A DNA stretch of 64,000 nt from Aldersonia sp. NBC_00410. GTDB taxonomy: Bacteria > Actinomycetota > Actinomycetes > Mycobacteriales > Mycobacteriaceae. The translations under genes were made by a program, and so were the position numbers. The notes under the pieces were generated by a model. The model worked only from the letters and a program-made list of their open reading frames with translations, was not told the origin of the DNA and made no database searches. Shown one piece after another: positions 1-8,670 of this stretch; position 1 is the stretch's first letter; each line of letters starts with the position of its first letter. Location of the stretch: the NCBI RefSeq assembly GCF_026342035.1, contig NZ_JAPENM010000006.1:248001-312000 (forward strand), given 5' to 3'.

Positions 1-2
1 GT

Positions 3-584
3 CTGCAGGTGCGGGTGCACAGTCCCCGTAAACGTGCCGGCGCCTCGTCGTTCCCGGCGATCGCCGCGGATGCACCGAAGGTGGTGTGGGCGCTGGATTT
101 CCAGTTCGATTCCACCATCGACGGCAAGGCGGTCAAGATCGCGTCGATGCTCGATGAGCACACGAGGCGGTCGCTGCTGAACATCGTGGAACGCTCGATC
201 GCCGCCGAGCGGCTCGTCACCGAACTCGACAAGGCGTTCGCATTGTGGGGTGGACCGCCGCTGGTCTTGCGGATGGACAACGGACCGGAGCTGATCTCCC
301 AAGCGTTGCAACAGTTCTGCCGTGATCGGGTCGGGATCAGCTACATCCCACCCGGGACACCGTGGAACAACGGCTACATCGAATCGTTCAACAACCGACT
401 CCGCAGGGAGTGCCTCAACCGCAACCACTGGACCAACCTGCTCGAGGCCCGCGTGGTCATCGGCGACTTCAAGGACGACAACAACCATCGACACCGGCAT
501 TCGGCGCTGGGCTACCTCACGCCGGCCGAGTACGCTGCCGGATGCACTCACACGCATCATCCCGTGGGCTGCGAGATCGGCTGA
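3..584 (+). CDS. IS3-family transposase (OrfB, DDE integrase core), 5' end outside the window
   Basis: This is the catalytic half of an IS3-type transposase, which cuts and joins the ends of its insertion sequence. The reading frame is open to the left edge, so the N-terminal part is missing. The RNase-H-like DDE core is visible: the first Asp in WALDF, the second in MDNGPE, and the Glu in YIESFNNRLRREC. A short C-terminal segment with the usual LGYLTPAEYA ending follows. The IS probably ends in the 600-640 region, right beside the 3' end of the next gene, but I could not define its terminal inverted repeat without the other end. Confidence 0.92.
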   Translation: MQVRVHSPRKRAGASSFPAIAADAPKVVWALDFQFDSTIDGKAVKIASMLDEHTRRSLLNIVERSIAAERLVTELDKAFALWGGPPLVLRMDNGPELISQALQQFCRDRVGISYIPPGTPWNNGYIESFNNRLRRECLNRNHWTNLLEARVVIGDFKDDNNHRHRHSALGYLTPAEYAAGCTHTHHPVGCEIG

Positions 585-626
585 ACCGAATCAATCACAA
601 CGTGGCTCCAGAACCACATGGGCCGA

Positions 627-1439
627 CTATCGGGGACCTTCCACGTGCACACGGCAGAACAACCCACCGCGAGGCCGCGTGCCGTACCAGAAGAGATCGC
701 CGCCATCGGGTGGGTGATTCTCGTCGAGGTGGTTCAGAATCTGCGAGAGAATGTTCTGATCGTCGGGGTCTTCGACGGCGGCGATGAAGCTCTGCCGAGT
801 CCATCGGTCGGACTGGCCGTCACCGTGTGCCGCCTTGGCTGCCGCGATCTCCCCGCCGAAGGTTGAAGGAACCAGTAGTTCAAGATCGTTATGGCGAGCA
901 TAGGAGAGTTGCAGGGCTGTCACCGAAATCGCGTCGTGGGTGATGCGGTTGAGGTACTCGACGAGCCGTTGCAACTCGCGGTCGATCCGGTCTACCGCAA
1001 GACACAGACCGATGGTTGCGTTGTCGATTCGCATGCGGAGTTCTTCAAGGCCTTCGGGTGCGATCCACGCACCCAGGTCCGGGCCACCGCGTGTTGTCCA
1101 GGCGGTGCGAAAGCTGTCGAACCCGTCGCCTGAAATGGCTGCGGCATAATCGATGACCTGCCCGATGACCATCCGGCGCTTCTCGGGGTTGGATTCAAGC
1201 TTGCATTCCACGACCGTCAACGCCCCGTCGGCGGTGACGATCACCACGTCGGCTGGTCCAGCAGAGGTGGGTAATTCGCGCACGCTCAGCGAACCCTCCG
1301 GTACGCCGGGAATCCAGTGCGGCGATGCCGCCAAGACTTCTTGCAGGTGCGCCTCGTTGGCATACGTGGACGACTCCGGGGCGCTCCACGGTCCTGGATC
1401 ACCGAAGCGGTGCACGAGAATCCTGTTGCTGTCGCTCAC
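627..1439 (-). CDS. PD-(D/E)XK-like nuclease-fold protein, possibly C-terminally truncated
   Basis: No characterised homologue is recognised. The central segment has a pattern typical of PD-(D/E)XK nuclease folds: an Asp in PADVVIV, a beta-turn, then ECK in VVECKLES and a helix containing QVIDYAA. This is the layout of restriction-like DNA-binding proteins. The frame opens at 1604, but a GTG at 1439 (protein starting MSDSNRIL) follows an AGGG element 8 bases upstream and avoids overlapping the divergent Mrr remnant. The C-terminus stops abruptly where the IS3 element ends, so the last part of the protein may have been lost to the insertion. Nuclease activity is inference. Confidence 0.55.
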   Translation of the reverse strand: MSDSNRILVHRFGDPGPWSAPESSTYANEAHLQEVLAASPHWIPGVPEGSLSVRELPTSAGPADVVIVTADGALTVVECKLESNPEKRRMVIGQVIDYAAAISGDGFDSFRTAWTTRGGPDLGAWIAPEGLEELRMRIDNATIGLCLAVDRIDRELQRLVEYLNRITHDAISVTALQLSYARHNDLELLVPSTFGGEIAAAKAAHGDGQSDRWTRQSFIAAVEDPDDQNILSQILNHLDENHPPDGGDLFWYGTRPRGGLFCRVHVEGPR

Positions 1440-1579
1440 TGCTTCTGCCCTGCGATGCTCACGAATGGTGAACCTACCGGCATCCCACCGCCCTGCGGAT
1501 GCGTTGTTGGCGATTCGAGCTTCCTTGCCTATACCCGATTCAACCCCCTGGGGTGAGAGGGTCTGGCTAGGGTCACGCC

Positions 1580-2489
1580 GTGGCGATACCTGACTTTCAG
1601 ACATTGATGCGGCCAGTGCTGGTTGCCGTTGATGGTCCGACCCCGAAGTCCCACGCGCAGATTCGCGACGTGGTCGCCCCCGTGCTCGGGGTCACCGACG
1701 AGGACCGCCAGGTGATGCTGCCCAGCGGCACCCAGGCCCTGTTCACCAACAGGGTGGCATGGGCGATCACTCACATGACTCAGGCCGGGCTACTGACCCG
1801 GCCCGAGCGGGGTCGCTATCTCCTCAGCGAAACGCGGTCGCACGGTGCTCAACGACAATCCGGAATCGGTTGATATGACCGTGCTGTCCAAATTTCCGGA
1901 GTATCAGGAGTTTCGTGCCCGCAAGAGAGGCAAGCCCGTTGAGCAGTCGGTGGCTGTGGTCGCTGATGAGGTTTCACCCAGTGAGTCAATCGGCCAGATT
2001 GTCGAGGACTCATACGACGAACTGGCGGCGGAGTTGCTCGACCGCATCCTGGCCCAACCGCCGACCTTCCTGGAGACCCTGTCGCTGAAGCTGCTGCGTG
2101 CCATGGGGTACGGCGGGAAGGAATCGCTGCTCGATCACACAGGGAAGCCAGGCGATAGTGGGTTGGACGGGATCGTGCGCCAGGATGCGCTGGCCCTCGA
2201 ACTGGTCGGGGTGCCGGCCAAGCGGTTTGACAAAGGCAATACCGTGCAGCGGCCCGATATTCAAGCGTTTGTCGGGGCGCTCCAGGGCGCTCAGACGACA
2301 CGCGGGGTGTTCGTGACAACGGGGAAGTTCTCGTTGGGTGCCCTGCAGTTCGCCGAGAACGTGCCAATGCGGCTGCGCCTCATCGATGGCAAGGAACTCA
2401 CCCGCCTGATGGTCCGCTACAACGTCGGCGTGCAGGTCCGAGAGACGTTTGAACTGAAGCAAATCGACGAGGAGACCTTCGAGGACTAG
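1580..2489 (+). pseudogene. Mrr-type restriction endonuclease, frameshifted and with an altered catalytic motif
   Basis: Mrr enzymes cut DNA carrying modified bases. The first 85 or so codons (from GTG 1580) encode the winged-helix Mrr N-terminal domain, recognisable as MLPSG followed by NRVAWA and AGLL. The frame then shifts by one base between about 1828 and 1845, and the rest (to 2489) encodes the catalytic domain with LRAMGYGG, GDSGLDG and GALQGA. The usual catalytic triad in Mrr is D followed by Q-x-K; here the position that is normally QAK reads PAK (VGVPAKRF). A frameshift and a replaced catalytic Gln together argue that the gene is dead. A sequencing error could explain the frameshift but not the second change. 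Confidence 0.8.
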
Positions 2490-2677
2490 CAGGATCGACC
2501 TCGTACCGGTTGGGCTGATATGGCCCGCGTAGCAGGTCGGCGATCTTCCAGATCAGGTTGGCATTGGTAGTTACCTGGTGTGGCCTGGCCCAGTGAGAAC
2601 ATCAACGGGTCTCTGCCCGGCCACCGTGTAACACGCCGCTGCGCACGGCGGCACCGTCTGTCGCGGGTTCTTCTACG

Positions 2678-3643
2678 ATGACTCAATTAGTCGAGCCACA
2701 TTCAGGGAGCGTCGATTTGGCTTACAGCGCGCTTGTTCTGCAACTACTGCTCTCGGCTCCGGGAGACCTCCCCGATGCCCATAAGTCGCAGATCCAACGG
2801 TCCATCCGGCTTTGGAACAACCAGCAGGCGCGGTTCTACGGCATTCATTTCAGCAGTGCCGATTGGAAGGAAGGTGGCACGCCTGAGTTTGGGGATTATG
2901 CCCAAGGTGTGCTGAACGAGCAGATCGTTGACGACTCAGATGCGGCTGTCGTGGTGTTCACGGATCGACTTGGAACACCCACCCGCGAGCACGAATCCGG
3001 CACAGCAGAGGAAATCGCGCTACTACGGGAAGTCGGCAAGGATGTCGCGCTCCTCCTAAACTACTGTCCTCGGCCTCCGCTGGCAGGTTCAGCCCTAGAG
3101 GAGAAGAAGCGGCTCGACACGTACATTGACAAGATCGGCAAGCAGGCATTCATCGGGCGATACGACTCTGAACAGCGCCTGGCGGAGGTCATTGGCGCGC
3201 TGTTGACACGTATTGCTGCCAAGTATCGGCGTGAGGCAGCACGGGATTTGACCACGCCCAGACCTGTAAGCGGAGTGCCCGGGGAGGACGAGCCGGAAGC
3301 CGACGCCAGAGGAGTTTGGCCGCGAATCGAGGTGACTCAATCCGTGTTAACGGACCTTCGGGGCGCTCGAACCCCGCGCCAATGGAGTCTGGTGCTGGAA
3401 AGCAACCTGGACGTCCCGGTCAACGACGTCACATTCCGGTACGAAGACGGTGACGGAAATGCCGTCGGAGACTTCGATCTGCGCTGGGACCGTCATAAAA
3501 CGGTGGACGTTCTCGGGCCACGCGGGTCGGTAAGGTTCCCGATCATCCAGTCATGGGGATCCCCAAATTCCGCATTGTGTGTCGTTGAGTGGACTGACTC
3601 GGCGGGCGAACGGCGCTCGACCCGAGCAACCGTGCGTACGTAG
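2678..3643 (+). CDS. TIR-like (DUF4062-type) protein with a C-terminal beta-sandwich
   Basis: Residues about 18-170 form a TIR-like Rossmann unit: a first strand ending LLLSAPGD, a helix with RSIRLWN, then DDSDAAVVVFTDRLG and SGTAEEI, and a strand DVALLLNY. This order is typical of the SEFIR/TIR-like proteins classed with DUF4062. In TIR NADases the Glu of the third block is catalytic, and the Glu pair in GTAEEI is a candidate here. Residues about 225-321 are beta-rich with Trp and Asp pairs and resemble an immunoglobulin-like ligand-binding module. No partner gene is adjacent on the same strand. An NAD-degrading or signalling defence effector is inferred from family knowledge and island context. 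Confidence 0.6.
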   Translation: MTQLVEPHSGSVDLAYSALVLQLLLSAPGDLPDAHKSQIQRSIRLWNNQQARFYGIHFSSADWKEGGTPEFGDYAQGVLNEQIVDDSDAAVVVFTDRLGTPTREHESGTAEEIALLREVGKDVALLLNYCPRPPLAGSALEEKKRLDTYIDKIGKQAFIGRYDSEQRLAEVIGALLTRIAAKYRREAARDLTTPRPVSGVPGEDEPEADARGVWPRIEVTQSVLTDLRGARTPRQWSLVLESNLDVPVNDVTFRYEDGDGNAVGDFDLRWDRHKTVDVLGPRGSVRFPIIQSWGSPNSALCVVEWTDSAGERRSTRATVRT

Positions 3644-3654
3644 AGGGCTACCGG

Positions 3655-4224
3655 TCACGCAGATAGCGGAACACTGTCGGAGAAGTAGCGGTACACAGTG
3701 GCACGGGACACTCCCAACATTTTCGCGATGTCGGTGGCCGGGATGCCCTTCTCCCGAAGTTGACGGGCTTTGGTGGCAGCGGCGTCGTCTACCTTGCGCG
3801 GGCGTCCACCCTTGCGCCCGTTCGCGGCGGCAGCGGCCAGCCCGGCGCGGGTGCGCTCAATCATGGTGTCGCGTTCAAGTTGGGCGAAGGCGGCCATGAT
3901 CGTCAACATCGCTTTGCCCATCGGACCCTCGGTATGCAGACCCTCGGTGAGACTGCGGAATCCGATTCCACGGGACGTCAACTGCTCCACCACCGCGAGT
4001 ACGTGTTGGGTGTTGCGACCGAGGCGGTCCAACTTCCAGACGGTCAGCACGTCGCCCTCGCGGAGGTGGTCAAGGCACGCATCGAGACCCGGTCGCTTCG
4101 CAGTCGAACCGCTGACCCCCTGATCGCGGAACACGCGCTCAACTCCGGCATCGCGCAGCCCGTGGAGTTGGAGCTTCATGTTCTGGTCGATGGTGCTGAC
4201 CCTTGCGTACCCAATGACTGCCAA
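3655..4224 (-). CDS. Serine resolvase/invertase (Tn3 resolvase family)
   Basis: A complete small serine recombinase of 189 residues. The N-terminal catalytic domain starts IGYARVST, with Ser10 of ARVST as the nucleophile, followed by LDRLGRN and the E-helix motif GKAMLTIMAAFAQLERD. The C-terminal helix-turn-helix (GIPATDIAKMLGVSRATVYRYF) binds DNA. Such proteins resolve transposition cointegrates or invert DNA at short res sites. Candidate sites lie directly upstream, between 4236 and 4387. No Tn3 transposase is in the window, so this may be a leftover of a larger transposon. Confidence 0.93.
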   Translation of the reverse strand: MAVIGYARVSTIDQNMKLQLHGLRDAGVERVFRDQGVSGSTAKRPGLDACLDHLREGDVLTVWKLDRLGRNTQHVLAVVEQLTSRGIGFRSLTEGLHTEGPMGKAMLTIMAAFAQLERDTMIERTRAGLAAAAANGRKGGRPRKVDDAAATKARQLREKGIPATDIAKMLGVSRATVYRYFSDSVPLSA

Positions 4225-4235
4225 CTACCGCTCTC

Positions 4236-4387
4236 GTCTCATAATCCCATAGTGATCTGGGTTTTGATACTACCAGGTTATGAGACTGGTTTTCAAGACA
4301 CTCGGGGTCCGGGTTACGCCAGGTGAGAAATCGATGGCCCGCGAGTCGTCACGTTCTCATCAACCCATCGTTTTCGAGACACCCGGA
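4236..4387. promoter_or_regulatory. Candidate res-like recombination region of the resolvase
   Basis: Upstream of the resolvase start there is a perfect 9-base inverted repeat, GTCTCATAA at 4236-4244 and TTATGAGAC at 4278-4286. A direct repeat follows: TTTTCAAGACACTCGGG at 4290-4306 and TTTTCGAGACACCCGGA at 4371-4387 (14 of 17 positions equal by eye). Paired subsites upstream of the recombinase gene are normal for Tn3-type resolvases, and the same sites usually repress the gene. The role is inferred. Confidence 0.4.
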
Positions 4388-4481
4388 TCGTCCTCATGAA
4401 TTCCTGGTATCTGCCGTCTTGGCCGTCGTATCGGTTCTGGCCTGATCGAGCTGGCCACCGATCCAGACTAGTTCGCGCTCA

Positions 4482-4865
4482 TCAGTACTCCCCTATCTGG
4501 ACAGGGCAGTAGTTCCAGATCGCGGCGCGTATCAGCAACGTGGCATTCTCTTCGGTCAGACCCCTGTCGACCACGGCCTGGTGCGCCGCGTTGTAGCCCC
4601 GCGTAGGGATCGCGGCGCAGGCGGTGTGCCCCTTCTCGATGGCCTCGTCGGGGGAGAAGACGCCGTAGTCGAGCATGATCCCCAGCGAAGGCGACTCCCG
4701 AAGCTGCCCGAGGTAGGAGCTGTCGACGGGCGAGAACGGTGGTCCGGGCAGCAGCGCCGCCGACCCCGAGTCCAGGAAGGCCGCGCTGGCGACAGCAGGG
4801 CACGCGGCGAGGCTGCCGATGGCGAGTGCGCCGATGGCGGCGAGTTTGGTGATAGTGATTTTCAT
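4482..4865 (-). CDS. Secreted DUF732 family protein
   Basis: A 127-residue exported protein. Residues 1-28 are a classical signal peptide (MKITITKLAAIGALAIGS, then a cleavage-like AVASAA). The mature part has the DUF732 pattern: a helix, a Gly-His-x-Ala-Cys segment (EKGHTACAA), then GLTEENATLLIRAAIWNYCP, so two Cys residues could form a disulfide. DUF732 proteins are common in mycobacteria and Nocardia and have no known function. A GGAG element 5 bases before ATG 4865 supports this start. Two further DUF732 genes occur near 43 and 47 kb. Confidence 0.85.
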   Translation of the reverse strand: MKITITKLAAIGALAIGSLAACPAVASAAFLDSGSAALLPGPPFSPVDSSYLGQLRESPSLGIMLDYGVFSPDEAIEKGHTACAAIPTRGYNAAHQAVVDRGLTEENATLLIRAAIWNYCPVQIGEY

Positions 4866-4984
4866 GAGTCTCCACCGTTGTTGTTGATCGTCGGTTGTAG
4901 TACCACCGCACCTGGAGCAAGGATGCGCGTTCCGGTCCCCCTCCAGCCCGAGCGACTGGCCCTGCTCCGATTGTTACGGGTCGT

Positions 4985-5563
4985 TCACCCGTTTCGACAC
5001 CTCGAAGCAGTCTCGGGATTCCGGTGGTTGATCGTGCAAAAGCCGTGTCTGTATGCCGACGAACTGCCATGTCGGATCGCGTAGACCGTTCCGGACTCCG
5101 CGAGTTCTTGCTCTTCCAGAGCACGGGCTTCAGCAAGTTCTTGCGCCTTCTGGGCGCGGGCCTCTGCCGCGAACGCGCGCTTATCCTTCGTCGCTACAAA
5201 CCAGACGATGGCACCGACGATGGGACCGACGATGTACAGCGCCTCAAACAGCCAACCAGCGACAGTCCGCACTGTCGATGGATTGTCGGCACCAAGCTGG
5301 ACGGCCAAGTAAGTGCCCAGGAGATAGGGGAAAGCCATCGCGAAGAAGACGTAGAGGGTACCGAACAATTGGACGTTTGCATCCTGTTCCGATCCTGATG
5401 ATTGGCTCCTGCTCCTGGATGGTCGCCTTCTTCTCCCTGATGATCGCCTTCTTCTCCGGGGCCAAGATGTGCTAGCCGAGAACGGACCCGCACCAATCCC
5501 GATCCCGCGTGTCGAGATGCCGCCACGGAGGCCGAATGCGCCTCCACTTATCCCTATGCGCAT
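4985..5563 (-). CDS. DUF4236-like membrane protein
   Basis: The N-terminus has the glycine-rich pattern of DUF4236 (GGISTRGIGIGAGPFSAS), a short beta-rich module of unknown function. A basic, Arg/Ser-rich linker follows (residues about 34-58), then two hydrophobic segments (about 66-88 and 100-122, the second containing YIVGPIVGAIVWFV), then a charged coiled-coil stretch rich in Ala, Glu and Arg. The last 35 residues look unlike the rest and may reflect a frameshift near the 3' end. Start at ATG 5563, without a clear ribosome binding site. Confidence 0.5.
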   Translation of the reverse strand: MRIGISGGAFGLRGGISTRGIGIGAGPFSASTSWPRRRRRSSGRRRRPSRSRSQSSGSEQDANVQLFGTLYVFFAMAFPYLLGTYLAVQLGADNPSTVRTVAGWLFEALYIVGPIVGAIVWFVATKDKRAFAAEARAQKAQELAEARALEEQELAESGTVYAIRHGSSSAYRHGFCTINHRNPETASRCRNG

Positions 5564-5849
5564 GACTACAGGCCCGCGCTGCGAACGCCAAACTCGGCCT
5601 GGTCGGGTGTGAATCCCTCGCCGCTGGCCAGGGCTGCGTTCCCTGCTGTGGTCGCGATGTTCTTGTACTTCAACTGACTACTCATTACGTGTGTTGTTGG
5701 TGATGAACGGGGTCGACTCGACCCCTGGGCCTCATTACGCGGCGCATAGGTGCTCGGCGACCACTGCCTGCGTTCCTCGTGCGGGTGTTGCGTTCGGCCC
5801 GCTTCGGAGATCTGTCGCCGAAGAGCATCGCGGCGTTACCGCAGGTGGC

Positions 5850-6175
5850 GGGGATCACGAATACGTTTTTGATCCCGATGCCAACCGACTGGTGTTCGGC
5901 GCGTGTTTTTGCGGGATACCGCACGGTGACGCGCAACGGCTGTGGAATCTGGCGCCACGCATCCCCGAAGCCCGACGCTTCAGCCGCAAATATCGGGGAC
6001 GCCCCGAACTGATCGACCACATCTTCGTCAGCCACGGCCCTGGTCGGAAGCATCGATCAAGACCACGTCACCACCAACGGTGTTGGACCGACGCCCTCCA
6101 TCGATGACGCCCCCCAGCAGGCGCGGCGCACCGGGATCTGATCACCGTCCCGTAGCATCGTTCGACCTGTAGCCG
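5850..6175 (+). pseudogene. Remnant of an endonuclease/exonuclease/phosphatase family protein (C-terminal part)
   Basis: Three reading frames in succession contain pieces of one family C-terminus. Near 5928-6040 one frame reads GDAQRLWNLA, then RFSRKYRGRPELIDHIFVSH. Around 6040-6140 a second frame reads TTNGVGPTPSIDD. At 6127-6172 a third frame ends GSDHRPVASFDL before a stop. The DHI and SDHRPV blocks are catalytic motifs of the EEP (DNase I-like) fold. At least two frameshifts separate them and the N-terminal half is not recognisable, so the gene is decayed. Confidence 0.7.
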
Positions 6176-6496
6176 GGTCGCGCTACTCGGGAATCCAGTC
6201 GGGCGCGCGATCACAACGGCGGGTTCGGCGAGGCGGCTCATCGCTACTGTCCGCCTGGTGGTGGTCCCGTCGCTGCTGGGCGTTCGCTAGGTCCGCAACT
6301 TCGGTGCGCTGGTCTTCATCTGTTGCTAGGCGCCAGAGTGATGGGGGGGTTGGGCGCGCGAATCGGCACGGAGCGAGTTCGGGCGCGACACCTGCTCCCA
6401 TTCAAGCGATCCCAGGCCACCCGTCGGTATCTTCAACCCACCCACCACGCCACCGGGACCGTCGCCGCCGCGTCCACCAAGGAAGGGACTCCGCCG
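6173..6496. other. Intergenic stretch, no gene seen
   Basis: Between the nuclease remnant and the pentapeptide gene I see no convincing coding pattern. The downstream reading frame is open back to 6323, but the sequence before ATG 6497 is low in protein character, so I treat it as a leader that ends in the ribosome binding site. Confidence 0.5.
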
Positions 6497-8617
6497 ATGG
6501 CCACCACCGAACTGGCAGAACTTCTCCCCGCCGAGCGACGCCTCCTCGACACAGCTCGAGCCGGTGAATCCTGCGACCTCATCGACCCAGAAGCTGAACC
6601 CACACCTGACGAAGTCGCGGATTGGAACGATCCCGACCGCGAGATCCGCGCAGTGTTCCTTGCCAAATTGATCACCCACCGACACCCCGGCCCACATTTA
6701 GAGAAAGTCGCAATGCGAGGCGCGATCATCACCGGCAGACTCGAAGTCATCGGACCGATAGCGATCGTCGAGATCGATTCCAGGTACTGCAGATTCGACG
6801 ATGATGTGAGCTTCCGCGACGAGGTGACGTTCAGCGGGCACGCGCGGTTCGACGCGGCGAGGTTCGACGGAGACGCGCGGTTCGACGCGAGGTTCAGCGG
6901 GGACGCGCGGTTCGACGCGGCGAGGTTCGACGGAGACGCGCGGTTCGACGCGGCGAGGTTCGACGGGCACGCCGGATTCGAGGCGGCGAGGTTCAACAGA
7001 GACGCGCGGTTCGACGCAGCGACGTTCAACGGGGACGCGCGGTTCGAGGCGTCGACGTTCAACGGAGACGCCGGGTTCGACACGGCGACGTTCAACGAGG
7101 TCGCCTTGTTTTACAAGGCGAGGTTCAGCGAGACCGCCTCGTTCGACGCATCGAGATTCAGCGAGGTCGCCTGGTTCCACTCGGCGACATTCAGCGCGGA
7201 CGCCTGGTTCCACTCGGCGACATTCGGCGCGGACGCGCGGTTCGACGCAGCGACGTTCAACGGGGACGCGCGGTTCGACGCGGCGACGTTCAACGGGGAC
7301 GCGCGGTTCGAGGCGTCGACGTTCACGGAACTGTCTTCACTGTCTCTCGATAAGACCCTTGGCGGGGTGGTGTCGTTTGAGCGGACGCGGTTCGGAGGCC
7401 CGATCAACGGTGTCTGGGCAGCACGGAGGGTCGTATTCGATGAAGTCCGATTCTTTGAGCCGGTCACTGTTCGGTTGTTCTGTCCGAGCCTGAGCCTTGT
7501 CAACGTCGAACTACGCTCGGGAGGCACACTCCAGGTACGCGGTGACATCGACGCAACCGCCGCGACGTTCGGTGCGCGAACAACGATCTCCGACCCGGGA
7601 ACCGGGGACTGGAACGACTGGCTGGCCGGGCCGCATCAAAGGAGGGTCGTAGGCGGGAAAGTTTCCCACGAGGAGCGTGCCGCTCTCGCGGAACATGTTC
7701 TCTCAGCCATCGCCAAACCGACGTCGGTGTGGTCGCTTAGACGGGCGACTGTTGCCGACCTTGAGCTGTCCGCGATCGACCTCACCGACTGCCGCTTCGC
7801 TGGCGCACACGGCCTCGACAGAATGCGGATCGACAGCGCCTGCACGCTGCCCACAACCCCCACCGGCACGGGGTTCCGTCGACCTCTGCGGTTCACACGC
7901 CGGGACGCTATCGCGGAGGAACGAATCTGGCGCGAACAGCACGCGACTTGGGAGAAGGCATCAACCTCCGCGCCGGACGATCCGGTCGTTGTGGCCACCG
8001 ATTCAGTGAACATGGACGACACCACCGACCCGTCCGCTCCCGACAGGGGCGCCGATACTGCTCCGCCGGACGCGACGCTGATCGCGGGAATCTACCGCTC
8101 GCTCCGTAAGGGCCTTGAGGACAGCAGCAATGAGCCTGGCGCTGCGGACTTTTACTACGGGGAAATGGAGATGCGCCGTCTCGCGCATCGCACAGCGAGC
8201 GCCACAGGACGTAAAACATCGCTCGCTGAGCACTGGCTGCTGACCGCGTACTGGGCAGTGTCTGGGTATGGCCTGCGTGCGTGGCGGGCGTTCGCTGCGA
8301 TAGCTGCCCTGATAATGCTTGGCGCGATCGTATTCGCGACGGTGGGGGTGAAGGACCCTCCCGGGTCGACTCGCGAGGTGTCACTGGTGGACCGGCCCAC
8401 CGGCGCGGTCTATTACGTGGACGTAGATAAGCCGTCGTTCAACTGGGGGGATGCGTTCGAGTTGGCGGGACGGAACAGCGTGGCGTTGCTACGGAACCCG
8501 AGCAACACGCCGGATCTCACCCCGATTGGAACCGCAACCGACATCGCGCTGCGGCTGTCGGTGCCCGTGCTGCTCGCGTTGGCGGTACTGGCGATTCGTG
8601 GTCGAACGAAACGCTGA
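6497..8617 (+). CDS. Pentapeptide-repeat membrane protein
   Basis: ATG 6497 is preceded by AAGGAAGGG. Residues about 111-278 form a repeat array built on units such as ARFDG-DARFD and ATFNG-DARFE, the ATF/ARF variant of pentapeptide repeats that folds into a right-handed beta-helix. One unit reads DARFDARFSG instead of DARFDAARFDG, a single-codon loss that breaks the register. The middle region contains more degenerate repeats. The C-terminal part has two hydrophobic segments (about 594-617 and 682-703) and should sit in the membrane. Related proteins from actinobacteria have the same layout but no established role. The gene may be co-transcribed with the HNH gene 53 bases downstream. Confidence 0.75.
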   Translation: MATTELAELLPAERRLLDTARAGESCDLIDPEAEPTPDEVADWNDPDREIRAVFLAKLITHRHPGPHLEKVAMRGAIITGRLEVIGPIAIVEIDSRYCRFDDDVSFRDEVTFSGHARFDAARFDGDARFDARFSGDARFDAARFDGDARFDAARFDGHAGFEAARFNRDARFDAATFNGDARFEASTFNGDAGFDTATFNEVALFYKARFSETASFDASRFSEVAWFHSATFSADAWFHSATFGADARFDAATFNGDARFDAATFNGDARFEASTFTELSSLSLDKTLGGVVSFERTRFGGPINGVWAARRVVFDEVRFFEPVTVRLFCPSLSLVNVELRSGGTLQVRGDIDATAATFGARTTISDPGTGDWNDWLAGPHQRRVVGGKVSHEERAALAEHVLSAIAKPTSVWSLRRATVADLELSAIDLTDCRFAGAHGLDRMRIDSACTLPTTPTGTGFRRPLRFTRRDAIAEERIWREQHATWEKASTSAPDDPVVVATDSVNMDDTTDPSAPDRGADTAPPDATLIAGIYRSLRKGLEDSSNEPGAADFYYGEMEMRRLAHRTASATGRKTSLAEHWLLTAYWAVSGYGLRAWRAFAAIAALIMLGAIVFATVGVKDPPGSTREVSLVDRPTGAVYYVDVDKPSFNWGDAFELAGRNSVALLRNPSNTPDLTPIGTATDIALRLSVPVLLALAVLAIRGRTKR

Positions 8618-8670
8618 TAAGGCCCTACCTTTCACCAGCGGGCGCTGGCGGGTTAAGTAGCGTCGCATGC

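Noticed and set aside
5708-5726. Palindrome GGGGTCGACTCGACCCC as operator or terminator
   Set aside because: It has no T-run and lies in an unannotated stretch with no clear promoter or gene start; the signal is too weak to assign.
6830-7330. CRISPR array
   Set aside because: The repeats are contiguous coding units of 15 and 30 bases with no spacers and encode a pentapeptide beta-helix.
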